DNA from: an uncultured Christensenella sp.
Lineage (GTDB): Bacteria; Bacillota; Clostridia; Christensenellales; Borkfalkiaceae
Reading direction: 5' to 3'
NCBI GenBank assembly: GCA_910577375.1
Contig: CAJTLT010000007.1
Coordinates: 1-64,000 of the forward strand
Length of the DNA stretch: 64,000 bases
In this document: one piece after another, positions 32,974-40,669 of the stretch
How the letters are laid out: each line of letters begins with the position of its first letter
Position numbering within the stretch: position 1 is the stretch's first letter
The notes under the pieces: model-generated
What the model was told of the DNA's origin: nothing
Seen by the model: only the letters and a program-made list of their open reading frames with translations
The model's database searches: none
Translations under genes and position numbers: made by a program

Positions 32974-33731
32974 TATTTTATCTTTGATATCATTTGTTTA
33001 TAAACAGATTTCCGCAGTTTGTATTCTTCACTTTGAAAATACTCGCCGTTTCTCTGCACTTTCAATATAGGAGCAAAATACTCCCCGTAACTTTCAAGGT
33101 ATGGCACATAATCACTTGTCCCCGCACAATAAATACTCTTACTGTGGGGGGATTTCCTGTCTCCTAATCTCAACTGTATTTCCCGTAATGATAATTTTCT
33201 AAATCCCTTTTCAAAGAAAATAAAGTTTTCGCCACCTTTAAATGCGTGTGAATCAAAGACAAGGCAATCAGGCTCTAAAGACAAAATTTCATTTATAGTA
33301 TTTTTTTCTTCATCTGTAACCTGATGCCCATTATCAACTTTATCAATAATCGGCTGAATACCAGCTTTGCGCCCATCAACAATTATCAATAGTTCTCTAT
33401 CCAATACTGTGGGAATAAAACTTGATGTATCATCATAAGCCCAAAATGTCAATAGATTGTTCGTTGCGCCATGCTTCTTAACTTCCGCTCTTGCGGTTTC
33501 GGGACTATCAGCCCAATACGACAATCTTTGATTGGGAAATAACTTCGAGTACCGTCCCGAACAGATTCTCAGATTTCCATTATGTAATTCGCTTGCCGTT
33601 TTATAGTACAGACCTTCATTAAACTGAACACATCTATAGAAACTAAATTCTTGTGTTTGATAAACAGGTAGGGTTTGATGTTTGTATGTTGGAATACCAT
33701 AATTTTGAGCTTTAAAAACTTTGCTCCACAT
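32973..33731 (-). CDS. RES-domain-like protein inside the hsd operon
   Basis: The 252-residue protein has an N-terminal half resembling RES-family NAD+-degrading toxins: a phenylalanine/tyrosine-rich start, an arginine in CSGRYSK, then LSYWADSPETARAEVKKHG, which matches the family's Y-x-S/A-x-x-x-x-TA-x-x-E pattern. A serine near the end (GFRKLSLREI) could complete the R-E-S set. I give this moderate weight since the fold cannot be checked. The second half is basic. It sits between a small membrane-protein gene and hsdS, sharing one base with hsdS, so it is made together with the R-M enzyme. If it is a toxin, it has no adjacent Xre-type antitoxin. Confidence 0.5.
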   Translation of the reverse strand: MWSKVFKAQNYGIPTYKHQTLPVYQTQEFSFYRCVQFNEGLYYKTASELHNGNLRICSGRYSKLFPNQRLSYWADSPETARAEVKKHGATNNLLTFWAYDDTSSFIPTVLDRELLIIVDGRKAGIQPIIDKVDNGHQVTDEEKNTINEILSLEPDCLVFDSHAFKGGENFIFFEKGFRKLSLREIQLRLGDRKSPHSKSIYCAGTSDYVPYLESYGEYFAPILKVQRNGEYFQSEEYKLRKSVYKQMISKIK

Positions 33732-33765
33732 AGTTTTTATGTCCCCTAAAATATTTAAAAATGGA

Positions 33766-34140
33766 TTACTTATGTTTTTTTGTAAATAATGATTTTATAA
33801 AACAGATAATAAGAATAACAAGTGATACACCAAAACTTAAACTAATTTTACCCATAATATCAGCTTTGAAAAAGGCAATTAATGTAGTACCTGACATTAT
33901 TGCGACTAAAAAGCAAACTATGAATTTCAATATCTTTTTAATTTTAAAATAATTTTTATTATATAAATCACTGCCCTTAGAAGGCGAATCGACACCTTTT
34001 TTATAATTACGAGAAGTTAATTTATAAGAAATTTTTTGTATAGGTTTTTCTATAATTGTGTTTCCAACTTTATTAGCCGCCTTACCAGCAATTCCTTTTC
34101 CGCTTAAAGCACTAAACGGGTCAGGGGCATAATGGCGCAT
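33766..34140 (-). CDS. Small two-helix membrane protein between hsdM and the RES-like gene
   Basis: 124 residues with a basic soluble N-terminus (MRHYAPDPFSALSGKGIAGKAANKVGN) and two membrane helices (about residues 70-90 and 97-115). It is followed after 34 nt by the RES-like gene and preceded by hsdM with a 60-nt gap. I recognise no family. The glycine/alanine/lysine-rich start could contact nucleic acid or a partner. Confidence 0.5.
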   Translation of the reverse strand: MRHYAPDPFSALSGKGIAGKAANKVGNTIIEKPIQKISYKLTSRNYKKGVDSPSKGSDLYNKNYFKIKKILKFIVCFLVAIMSGTTLIAFFKADIMGKISLSFGVSLVILIICFIKSLFTKKHK

Positions 34141-34200
34141 TTCTTTTTTTCTTTTTGGTTACGCCATACTCTATTTTTTCTTTCTGTGATAATCTTCTTT

Positions 34201-36282
34201 TCATCTGAATAACTCCTTAATTCTTTCACTTACGTTTCCTTCTAATTCCATAAATTTAACAGCAAGTTCTTCGCTGGGTTGCGGTTGCTGATATTTATAG
34301 AAATATCTTGTGAAAGGTATCTCTGCGCCAATTTTAATAATGGGCTTCTTTGCACCAATATTTTCTTCCCAGAACCATTGCGCATCGGGAACGTAGGGTA
34401 GGACCTCACGAGCCATATAGTCTTCGATATTTTCGGTATATTTTACAATTTCCTTATCGTAAGTTTCTTTGTCGTAAATTACGTTGCCCTTTTTATCTCT
34501 TTGAATTTCTGCGGTTTTATCCATTTCGGAAAGTCCGTCGGCAATTTTATCTATCAGTTTTTTATCCACTGTCAAAAGGGATGACAACAAGCTAATAAAA
34601 CTTTTCGGCTCTTTATAAACCTTGTCTGAAACATTTGCTTTAAGCGTTTCTAAAATGCTATCGTATATCGGCTTATTGTCAAGCATTGCTTCATACTTGC
34701 GCTTATCTTTATCTTCGATTGATACACCAAGATTTTCGTATTCGGCAATCTTAGCTTCGTCGTAAAGCGCAGACAAAGCTCCTTTTACCAGCATCTGTTC
34801 AATACGCTCTTCGGTAATAGCATAACTTCTTTGCAGAGGTTGCATGACCGCATATTCACGATATAAAAATTCTGTGTTGTCGTAAATCTTACAATTCTCC
34901 GTGGGGACGAAGTCCGCATATAAATGAACGATAGCTTTTCTGTCGTCCTTGCTGATTTCGTTCTTTTTATTGCCCAATGCTTTACGCAATTTGTGATATA
35001 TTTCGGCAGCGTTTATAAGCTGGATTTTGCCTTTACGTTCAGTACGTTTATTCTTTGATAAAATCCACACATATGTCTGTATGCCTGTGTTGTAGAACAA
35101 ATCTGTAGGCAATGCTATAATTGCTTCAATTAAATCTTTTTCCAAAAGCCAGCGACGAATTTGACTTTCGCCAGAAGCGGTATCGCCGTTGAATAGTGGA
35201 GAGCCGTTTTCGATAATTGCGGCACGCCCGAAGTCATCGTCCATTTTGTCAATGGCAGACTGTAAGAATATCATTTGAGAGTCGCCGCCGCTCGGAAGAC
35301 CGTGTCCCCAGCGTCCTTTTTCGCCTTTTTTGAATTCTTCACGGACTGCAATTTCCTGACCTTCTTTTGCGTCTTTCCCGCTCCAGGGAGTACCGAAAGG
35401 AGGATTCTCTATTACGAAACGCATTTTTTGATTGCTGAAACAATCTTCCTTGAAAGTATCAACGTGTCGAAAGTTTTCTGCATCCTGATTTTTAATAAGC
35501 ATTTCGGCAAGACCGACAGCATAAGACTGTCCCATAAATTCTTGTCCGAAAAGGCGCACATCGGCTGTGGGATTAAAGTGTTTGATGTAGTTATATGCTG
35601 TGGAAAGCATACCGCCCGTTCCGCAGGCTTGGTCGCAGACGGTAATAACCTTTCCGTTATCGAAAATGTCGTCACAGCCTTCAGTCATAAGAATTTCTAC
35701 AAGAAGCTTAATAATGTCGCGCCCAGTGTAAAACTGTCCGGCATCAACGTTCTGATAAAATCTGCCGATTAAGTTTTCAAATATGTAGCCCATTCGGATA
35801 CTGTCAAATGTTTGTAAACTTAAATCAAGCTCGGAGAACGCTTTTACTACGGTATATAGACAACCGTCTTTATCCATTTTGTCAATATGCTTTTCAATTT
35901 CAAGTTCATTGAGTATGTCTTGTACATTGGCAGAGAAACCTCTAACATAAGATTTGAAGTTTTCAGCAATACTTTCGGACTCATTACAAAGTTCAGCCAA
36001 GTCATATCCGCTTGTATTATAAAACTGATATTTTGAAATGCGGCATAAAGCTTTGGGAGGATGGTTAGGATTTTCTTCATATTTCGCGCTAACCTTATCC
36101 TTTGTTGCCGCCAAAGCACACTCGAATCTTCGTATTATTGTCATAGGAATAATAACGTCGCCGTATTTATCAGGCATATAAGAACCGCGAAGTTTATTTG
36201 CAATTGACCATATAAAGTTTGTCTCTGCGGTTACGTCAACAGGGGTGTCGTCCCAGACATTGTCTATTATTTTGTTTACCAT
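34201..36282 (-). CDS. hsdM: Type I restriction-modification DNA adenine methylase HsdM
   Basis: Methylates adenine in the target sequence and forms the core of the R-M complex. The 693-residue protein has the HsdM N-terminal helical domain, then the SAM-binding segment CDQACGTGGMLSTAYN near residue 215 and the catalytic NPPFGTPWSG near 294. The C-terminal third is longer than in the enteric enzymes and ends in a region that can contact HsdS. AGGAGC precedes ATG 36282. Two palindromes at 36296-36320 and 36326-36349 lie directly upstream and probably control the whole operon. Confidence 0.96.
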   Translation of the reverse strand: MVNKIIDNVWDDTPVDVTAETNFIWSIANKLRGSYMPDKYGDVIIPMTIIRRFECALAATKDKVSAKYEENPNHPPKALCRISKYQFYNTSGYDLAELCNESESIAENFKSYVRGFSANVQDILNELEIEKHIDKMDKDGCLYTVVKAFSELDLSLQTFDSIRMGYIFENLIGRFYQNVDAGQFYTGRDIIKLLVEILMTEGCDDIFDNGKVITVCDQACGTGGMLSTAYNYIKHFNPTADVRLFGQEFMGQSYAVGLAEMLIKNQDAENFRHVDTFKEDCFSNQKMRFVIENPPFGTPWSGKDAKEGQEIAVREEFKKGEKGRWGHGLPSGGDSQMIFLQSAIDKMDDDFGRAAIIENGSPLFNGDTASGESQIRRWLLEKDLIEAIIALPTDLFYNTGIQTYVWILSKNKRTERKGKIQLINAAEIYHKLRKALGNKKNEISKDDRKAIVHLYADFVPTENCKIYDNTEFLYREYAVMQPLQRSYAITEERIEQMLVKGALSALYDEAKIAEYENLGVSIEDKDKRKYEAMLDNKPIYDSILETLKANVSDKVYKEPKSFISLLSSLLTVDKKLIDKIADGLSEMDKTAEIQRDKKGNVIYDKETYDKEIVKYTENIEDYMAREVLPYVPDAQWFWEENIGAKKPIIKIGAEIPFTRYFYKYQQPQPSEELAVKFMELEGNVSERIKELFR

Positions 36283-36295
36283 AGTAAAAGCTCCT

Positions 36296-36349
36296 TGCTA
36301 AAATCATTTTGATTTTAGCATACTAAATATGACATAAATAGTCATATTT
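36296..36349. promoter_or_regulatory. Two palindromes in the hsdM control region
   Basis: TGCTAAAATCA (36296-36306) pairs with 36310-36320, and AAATATGAC (36326-36334) with 36341-36349. The first lies beside the ribosome site and may be a leader hairpin. The second is operator-like. Confidence 0.5.
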
Positions 36350-36358
36350 GAAAAATTT

Positions 36359-36835
36359 TTATAAATTTTTTTTGTATTTATAAGTTATCTCTTTAACAAC
36401 AGGAATCAATATTTCTAATACTTGCAAGTATTCGTTTATTCTATTTCCAAGATAGCCAATAGCATAATTTTTCTCGCTAATATAACGCCAATCGACAAAC
36501 ACGTTATTTAAATCTTCCAAATACTCTTCAAACTGCTTGCCCCAAGCTAATTTAGTTAAGTGAGAAGTAACTGCGTCTTTAATTTCACATTTTATTTCAC
36601 TTGATAGATTGTCATACAGTTCCTTTAATTCATGCCCACGAGTTTTGGGCGGAAGCATACTTTTGAAGTATAACTCTAAAGTGAAAGCTCCGTTCACTAT
36701 AGCAGGAATATTGCAAGCAGAATATTTTATTGCTCCATCAAAGTGAACTGGGTTTTTACCTTCACGACATCTTTTATATGCATCATAAAAGTCATCTGCA
36801 ATTAAAAGTATATCAGTACGAAAATCATATTCCAT
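36359..36835 (-). CDS. HEPN-like domain protein
   Basis: The 158-residue protein is helical throughout. NGAFTLELYFKSML followed by RGHELKELYDNL and a later VDWRYISE matches the HEPN plan, in which an E-L-x-L-K helix, a GH-x-L helix and a final arginine frame the active or dimer site. HEPN proteins are often RNases in defence systems, or nucleotidyltransferase partners. The classical R-x4-6-H motif is not clear here, so activity is uncertain. It sits between the GIY-YIG gene and hsdM on the same strand. Confidence 0.55.
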   Translation of the reverse strand: MEYDFRTDILLIADDFYDAYKRCREGKNPVHFDGAIKYSACNIPAIVNGAFTLELYFKSMLPPKTRGHELKELYDNLSSEIKCEIKDAVTSHLTKLAWGKQFEEYLEDLNNVFVDWRYISEKNYAIGYLGNRINEYLQVLEILIPVVKEITYKYKKNL

Positions 36836-36851
36836 AATAACCCTAAATCAC

Positions 36852-37526
36852 TTATTTTCCGTATTTCCCTTCTGTTTCTAACCTTGCTCTTAAATCTGCT
36901 AGAACTTCACCGTTATATGTAAAGTATAAAGTGCCTTGTACGGGGTGGTTGGATTCCAATAATTTTTGTGCCAAAGCACTTACTGAAGTTATTGTTCCTT
37001 GATAGCTAATTGTTCTGTCGCCAGCAACGGTACAAATGATTGCAGGATTATTCTTATAAATAATTTGTTCCCCTTTCTTAATTCCGCAAGCGTAAAAAGA
37101 AAATGGTGAACGGCGTTCAATGCTTTCTTCTTTAACCTCATTCGCGGTTTCGGTATCGTTGACTTCACTTTGAGTGGGAGTGTGCAATTTCAAATTTTTC
37201 GTAAGCCCATTGATTTTTGCTATGCCCTCCAAAAGTTTGAATGCATCCTCTTTTGTCATAGCATAAAACTCGCGCACACGCTTTTTGCCCTCGAATGTTT
37301 CAATTGAACGAAGGTTAGGGTTTAAGCTATCAATTATGTTATGTATTTGAATATCGGACAGTCTATCAGCTACATCATAAGTGGCATAAACTCTGAATGC
37401 GAAAGGAACACATTCGCTACGGTTAAGCTGTTTTAACCTTCTCTGAATGTCGTCGGCATACCCAATTTTCACATATTCGGGGAAGGACGGGTTTGTTAGA
37501 ATGTAGATAACGCCTTTTGTTTCCAA
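36852..37526 (-). CDS. GIY-YIG nuclease-family protein with C-terminal DUF4357-like domain
   Basis: Residues 1-95 form a GIY-YIG-type domain: VIYILTNPSFPEYVKIGYADDIQRRLKQLN supplies both tyrosine elements (VYI-n-VKIGY) and the conserved arginine. The family's nuclease role is well known, but the T5orf172-type variants such as this are less studied. A charged linker precedes a C-terminal domain (about 140-205) with GEQIIYKNNPAIICTV, similar to DUF4357/DUF2924 modules often fused to nucleases or restriction proteins. It starts 24 nt after the stop of the XRE gene, in the same direction as hsdM. Confidence 0.65.
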   Translation of the reverse strand: METKGVIYILTNPSFPEYVKIGYADDIQRRLKQLNRSECVPFAFRVYATYDVADRLSDIQIHNIIDSLNPNLRSIETFEGKKRVREFYAMTKEDAFKLLEGIAKINGLTKNLKLHTPTQSEVNDTETANEVKEESIERRSPFSFYACGIKKGEQIIYKNNPAIICTVAGDRTISYQGTITSVSALAQKLLESNHPVQGTLYFTYNGEVLADLRARLETEGKYGK

Positions 37527-37550
37527 AATAATTTTCTCCTATATATATTG

Positions 37551-37754
37551 TTAAACCGTCAAGTTTGTGACAAATTCTATTCCGTTTTCTTCGCAGAACT
37601 TTTCAAAACGGTATAGGGTCAGTTTCTGGGGAAGGGCTTTGCCGTTCTCCCAGCGGTTGATTGTAGCAAAAGAAACGTCGAGCTTTCGCGCCAACATTTC
37701 CTGACTTAAATTGAGCTTTAGCCTTGTTTCAAGGCAGAATTTTGAGAATTCCAT
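37551..37754 (-). CDS. XRE-family small repressor
   Basis: A 67-residue protein that is almost entirely an XRE helix-turn-helix (LNLSQEMLARKLDVSFATINRWENG). It is the first gene of the minus-strand block and diverges from the fic gene. The 153-nt gap holds a TTTATTG/CAATAAA inverted repeat. It may regulate the island's R-M operon or act as the antitoxin-type regulator of the Fic protein. Confidence 0.8.
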   Translation of the reverse strand: MEFSKFCLETRLKLNLSQEMLARKLDVSFATINRWENGKALPQKLTLYRFEKFCEENGIEFVTNLTV

Positions 37755-37790
37755 AATACACCTATCAAATTATAACATATTATGGCATAC

Positions 37791-37812
37791 TTTATTGTCT
37801 ATTGTCAATAAA
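37791..37812. promoter_or_regulatory. Inverted repeat between the XRE and fic genes
   Basis: TTTATTG at 37791-37797 and CAATAAA at 37806-37812, centred in the divergent control region. A plausible XRE operator. Confidence 0.45.
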
Positions 37813-37851
37813 ACCAGAAAAACATCTTCTTTGGAAATGCGTTTGAACAGA

Positions 37852-37880
37852 TTGCAAGAATTTAATTTTTATGGTAGAAT
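37852..37880 (+). promoter_or_regulatory. fic promoter
   Basis: TTGCAA at 37852-37857, a 17-base spacer and TAGAAT at 37875-37880, 28 nt before the ATG. Confidence 0.6.
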
Positions 37881-37907
37881 ATAAAAAAGCGCACGGATTG
37901 AATTACT

Positions 37908-38762
37908 ATGTTAAAAACGTCAATCAGATTTTTTGAAGATATTCCAGTGAGAGCCGTTTGGGATGACGATACTTCCAAATGGTGGTTTTGTGCTATGGAT
38001 ATTGCCGAAGCCCTAACCAAAAGCAGTAATCCCCGTGTATATTGGGCAACTATGAAACGCCGAAATACTCAGTTGATTGCAATTTGCAAACAACTGAAAT
38101 TGAAGGCAAACGACGGGAAGTCATACCTTACCGACGTCGTGGACGAAAACGGCGTTACTCTTATTACTGCGCTCATACCTGCAAAAAACAAAGAGAATTT
38201 TTCCAGATGGGTAAAAGGAATCGGAAGCACGTTAGACGAAAAGAGCAAACAAAAGGCTTACGAACTGTTTGAAAACGGTTTGATAGACGAAATCGAAGTA
38301 GGTACTACGAAAGGTTTACAACAAATTCACGGATATATTTTTGGTGGTCTGTACGATTTTGCAGGGAAAATTCGCGGCTTGAACATTGCAAAAGGCGGAT
38401 TTGCGTTTGCGCCATCTATGTATTTGAAAGAAAATCTCGCTCTTATTGACAAGATGCCCGAAGATACTATTGAAACCATCGTAAAAAAGTATGTTGAAAT
38501 GAACGTCGCTCATCCCTTTATGGAGGGCAACGGCAGAAGTACAAGAATTTGGCTCGACTTAATTCTGAAAAAGAATTTGCGCAAATGCGTGGATTGGAGC
38601 AAGATAGACAAGCGGGCGTATCTTACAGCAATGCAGAAAAGTCCTGTGGATTATACCGATATTCTTGCGCTTATCAGCGGTGCGCTTACGGACGAAATTG
38701 ATAACCGCGAAATGTTTATGAAAGGCATAGACTATTCCTACTACTACGAAACAGAAGATTGA
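37908..38762 (+). CDS. Fic-domain AMP-transferase with N-terminal BRO-N-like domain
   Basis: Residues 1-100 resemble a BRO-N/RhuM-type DNA-binding domain ([23 protein letters not shown]). Residues 115-265 form a Fic domain with the full motif [12 protein letters not shown] near residue 201, the histidine being catalytic and the glycine/arginine part binding ATP. Fic proteins AMPylate targets and often serve as toxins held back by an inhibitory helix with (S/T)-x-x-x-E-(G/N). I cannot place that helix here with confidence. The divergent XRE gene could be the regulator. Lies in the island's central region with its own promoter and terminator. Confidence 0.85.
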   Translation: MLKTSIRFFEDIPVRAVWDDDTSKWWFCAMDIAEALTKSSNPRVYWATMKRRNTQLIAICKQLKLKANDGKSYLTDVVDENGVTLITALIPAKNKENFSRWVKGIGSTLDEKSKQKAYELFENGLIDEIEVGTTKGLQQIHGYIFGGLYDFAGKIRGLNIAKGGFAFAPSMYLKENLALIDKMPEDTIETIVKKYVEMNVAHPFMEGNGRSTRIWLDLILKKNLRKCVDWSKIDKRAYLTAMQKSPVDYTDILALISGALTDEIDNREMFMKGIDYSYYYETED

Positions 38763-38781
38763 AAAAAATAAAATAGCAATA

Positions 38782-38812
38782 GCCGCCGACGGTATTCCGT
38801 CGGCGGTTTACT
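38782..38812. terminator. Terminator of fic
   Basis: GCCGCCGACGG and its complement with a four-base loop (38782-38807), 20 nt after the stop, followed by TTACTTATTT. Confidence 0.75.
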
Positions 38813-38890
38813 TATTTGAAATTCGACATATTAATTATAAAAAAGACATTATTATACAAAAAAATAATATAAACAAATGTTTGTTTTCTA

Positions 38891-38918
38891 TTGACGTCTA
38901 CGGAATTTATGATATAAT
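38891..38918 (+). promoter_or_regulatory. Promoter of the structured RNA / recombination module
   Basis: TTGACG at 38891-38896, a 16-base spacer and TATAAT at 38913-38918. The start is expected near 38925. Confidence 0.7.
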
Positions 38919-38924
38919 AAACTT

Positions 38925-39312
38925 ATACGATAGAGTTCGTATGATACCCTTTGAATAGGGTAGAGTTCTGCGGTGGACGTACAGGGCATTGTCCATTAAG
39001 CGCAGAAAGTTTTTTGAACGGAAAGAGCCCGTTCCTGCCTTAGCTTGCGATTTTAAACGCGAGGTGTTTTTGTTGTACGCAAAAATCGTGAGCCGTGATA
39101 GGCTTTTGTTGTTGTACAATTTTTGACGACAGCAAATTAAACGCAGCCGGAGTTATCCGAGATTTCTATGAGGATGTGAAAGTCGGATAATGTTGAGGGT
39201 TAATTTTGTTGTACAAAAAATTTCATAGAATGGTTAACCACCATAGAGCAAATGCAAATTGCTAAATATGGTTAAAGTCGGTGATTACGGTAAAAGTATC
39301 AGCGGCTTTTTT
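38925..39312 (+). ncRNA. Candidate structured RNA of about 390 nt (long leader or ncRNA)
   Basis: No protein frame explains it. Helices in order: TACCCT/AGGGTA (38945-38962); a two-part stem TTCTGCG-TGGAC / GTCCA-CGCAGAA (38966-39007); GAACGG/CCGTTC (39016-39034); CGATTTT/AAAATCG (39048-39088); TTATCCGA/TCGGATAA (39153-39190); CCATA-AGCAA / TTGCT-TATGG (39241-39271). A terminator-like stem with a T-run follows (39274-39312). TTGTTGTAC occurs three times (39070, 39109, 39206). It is either an attenuator in front of the recombination genes or a free-standing ncRNA. Confidence 0.6.
39274..39312 (+). terminator. Terminator-like hairpin ending the structured RNA
   Basis: AAAGTCGGTGAT pairs imperfectly with ATCAGCGGCTTT and is followed by TTTTTT. 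Partial read-through would feed the genes downstream. Confidence 0.55.
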
Positions 39313-39341
39313 GTCCCCATTTTTTAAAGGAGGTGGTGCAT

Positions 39342-39485
39342 ATGCGCTAATTAAAAGACTTGCAAGCTGTCGTTAAACGGTTGCAAATACATAATACGGA
39401 GGAACGTTACAGTGGGCAGATTTTAAGAAAAAAAGGAAGCAGGATAAAGAGAGTGGGCAAGCTGCCACTCTCGAACTTCGGATAA
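39342..39485 (+). pseudogene. Small ORF with a stop at codon 3
   Basis: ATG 39342 has one of the best ribosome sites in the window (AAAGGAGGTGG). The frame reads Met-Arg-TAA, then continues open for 44 codons (LKDLQAVVKRLQIHNTEE and a basic tail) to TAA at 39483. An AAA-to-TAA change in codon 3 would explain it. Alternatively Met-Arg-stop is a regulatory minigene. Two hairpins (39449-39472 and 39484-39500) lie at its end. Confidence 0.5.
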
Positions 39486-39527
39486 GCGGGAAACCCGCTT
39501 TCCGTCTACGACAAACAGGAGGTAAAA

Positions 39528-39989
39528 TTGAAAAGAAAAGAAGTTGAAAAATCTGTAGACAGGCACATAAGAATTTGGGATATGGAAAGCTTAAAACAGA
39601 TAGACAAAATAATGGAGTACCCCGAATACAAGAGTTTCAGTAAAGTAATTAACGACGCATTGTTTATCGCATTGCCGATAATGCTCAGTCGTTTGGAAGG
39701 CAAGAAAGAGGTTGCGTTATCTAACGAACAAGCCGAACCGTATAAACCTATTCCGCAAGCCCAAATAATGAGCGACGAAGCAAGCGAAATCGTTATAAAA
39801 TTATTACGTGAAACCGTGATGAACGTAGTAATAAACAAGTCGATATTATCGTCGTTATACCACGCAATCGGTAGTTTAAATAGTCAATGCGGAATAAGTA
39901 ACGAGTCATACGAGCAGGGTTTAATGAGTGATACGCCGGAATATCTTGAAGATTTTGAGTTGCAGCAAATGAAAAAGCTGAAACAATAA
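39528..39989 (+). CDS. Hypothetical protein of the recombination module (153 aa)
   Basis: TTG start with AGGAGG 5 nt upstream. The N-terminal 60 residues are basic, then helical with YPEYKSFSKVINDALFIALPIMLSRLEGKK, loosely reminiscent of a ribbon-helix-helix DNA-binding protein. The rest is acidic and helical. No catalytic motif. It is the first intact gene after the structured RNA and precedes the TnpV-like gene and integrase, so an accessory role in excision, partition or regulation is possible. Confidence 0.55.
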   Translation: MKRKEVEKSVDRHIRIWDMESLKQIDKIMEYPEYKSFSKVINDALFIALPIMLSRLEGKKEVALSNEQAEPYKPIPQAQIMSDEASEIVIKLLRETVMNVVINKSILSSLYHAIGSLNSQCGISNESYEQGLMSDTPEYLEDFELQQMKKLKQ

Positions 39990-39990
39990 A

Positions 39991-40059
39991 TAATCGTATT
40001 AATATTTATAAAAGTGCTTGACTTTTTCGGTAGAACGAGTATAATCGTATTAACATTTA
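39991..40059 (+). promoter_or_regulatory. Promoter with an 18-bp direct repeat
   Basis: TTGACT and TATAAT (40040-40045) are 16 bases apart. TAATCGTATTAA(T/C)ATTTA occurs at 39991-40008 and 40042-40059, the second copy covering the -10, so it is a likely operator. GGAGG precedes the ATG at 40077. Confidence 0.5.
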
Positions 40060-40076
40060 ATATCGGAGGTTTTGGT

Positions 40077-40445
40077 ATGATAACGGATAGGCAGTTGTTG
40101 GCGAAAGTTGAAGCGGACGAAGGCTTGACCGTGGACGAAGTAAAGCGGTATCAAAAACTTGTAAAACCGCAGAAGTACGTTTACGGCAAATGGGGAACGC
40201 TCAAGCGCAAGTATCTCGAAGATAAGGGAATAGATTGGACAATCGCTAATCTTCCCGAATATTTGCACGGCGTGGACAGGCAGGCGGAGAATATGTACAA
40301 TGTTCTCTATGCCAAGCTCTCGCAAAATCCGCTGTACAAACGGACGGGCGAGTTTATGGAAGATTACCGCAGACTCACTGCGTTACAACACGCAATCGAA
40401 GAAGAAATTTTAAACGAGTTAATTTACACAGGAGAAGCCATATGA
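40077..40445 (+). CDS. TnpV-like mobile-element protein
   Basis: I set the start at ATG 40077 behind GGAGG. The 122-residue protein contains YGKWGTLKRKYLEDKG and a long helical C-terminus ending in EEEILNELIY, the layout of TnpV-type proteins that accompany transposon and island recombination modules. Their function is not established. It overlaps the next gene by 4 nt and is transcribed from the operator-covered promoter just upstream. Confidence 0.55.
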   Translation: MITDRQLLAKVEADEGLTVDEVKRYQKLVKPQKYVYGKWGTLKRKYLEDKGIDWTIANLPEYLHGVDRQAENMYNVLYAKLSQNPLYKRTGEFMEDYRRLTALQHAIEEEILNELIYTGEAI

Positions 40446-40648
40446 AGCAACCGAAAGCCGAAATCGACAAGAGATACGAGGACAGGCACAAAGAGGAACG
40501 CAAGGCGGCACACGCCGTGTGGGGAACCTCTATGAACCGTGAAGACTTTGAGGAACTGAACAAGTTTCTCAAAGCTAATCACATAAAAAAAGTGCAACTC
40601 ATCTATGCAGGATGGGAAGCACTTAAAGAACAATATAAAAAATCATAA
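40442..40648 (+). CDS. Small basic protein of the recombination module
   Basis: 68 residues, very rich in lysine, arginine and glutamate, with a short HIKKVQLIYAGWEALKEQYKK end. The 4-nt overlap (ATGA) with the TnpV-like gene means coupled translation. The size and charge resemble excisionase (Xis) proteins, although no helix-turn-helix is clear. It lies 100 nt before the integrase. Confidence 0.5.
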   Translation: MKQPKAEIDKRYEDRHKEERKAAHAVWGTSMNREDFEELNKFLKANHIKKVQLIYAGWEALKEQYKKS

Positions 40649-40669
40649 TCTTTTCAAACAAGGAGGAGC

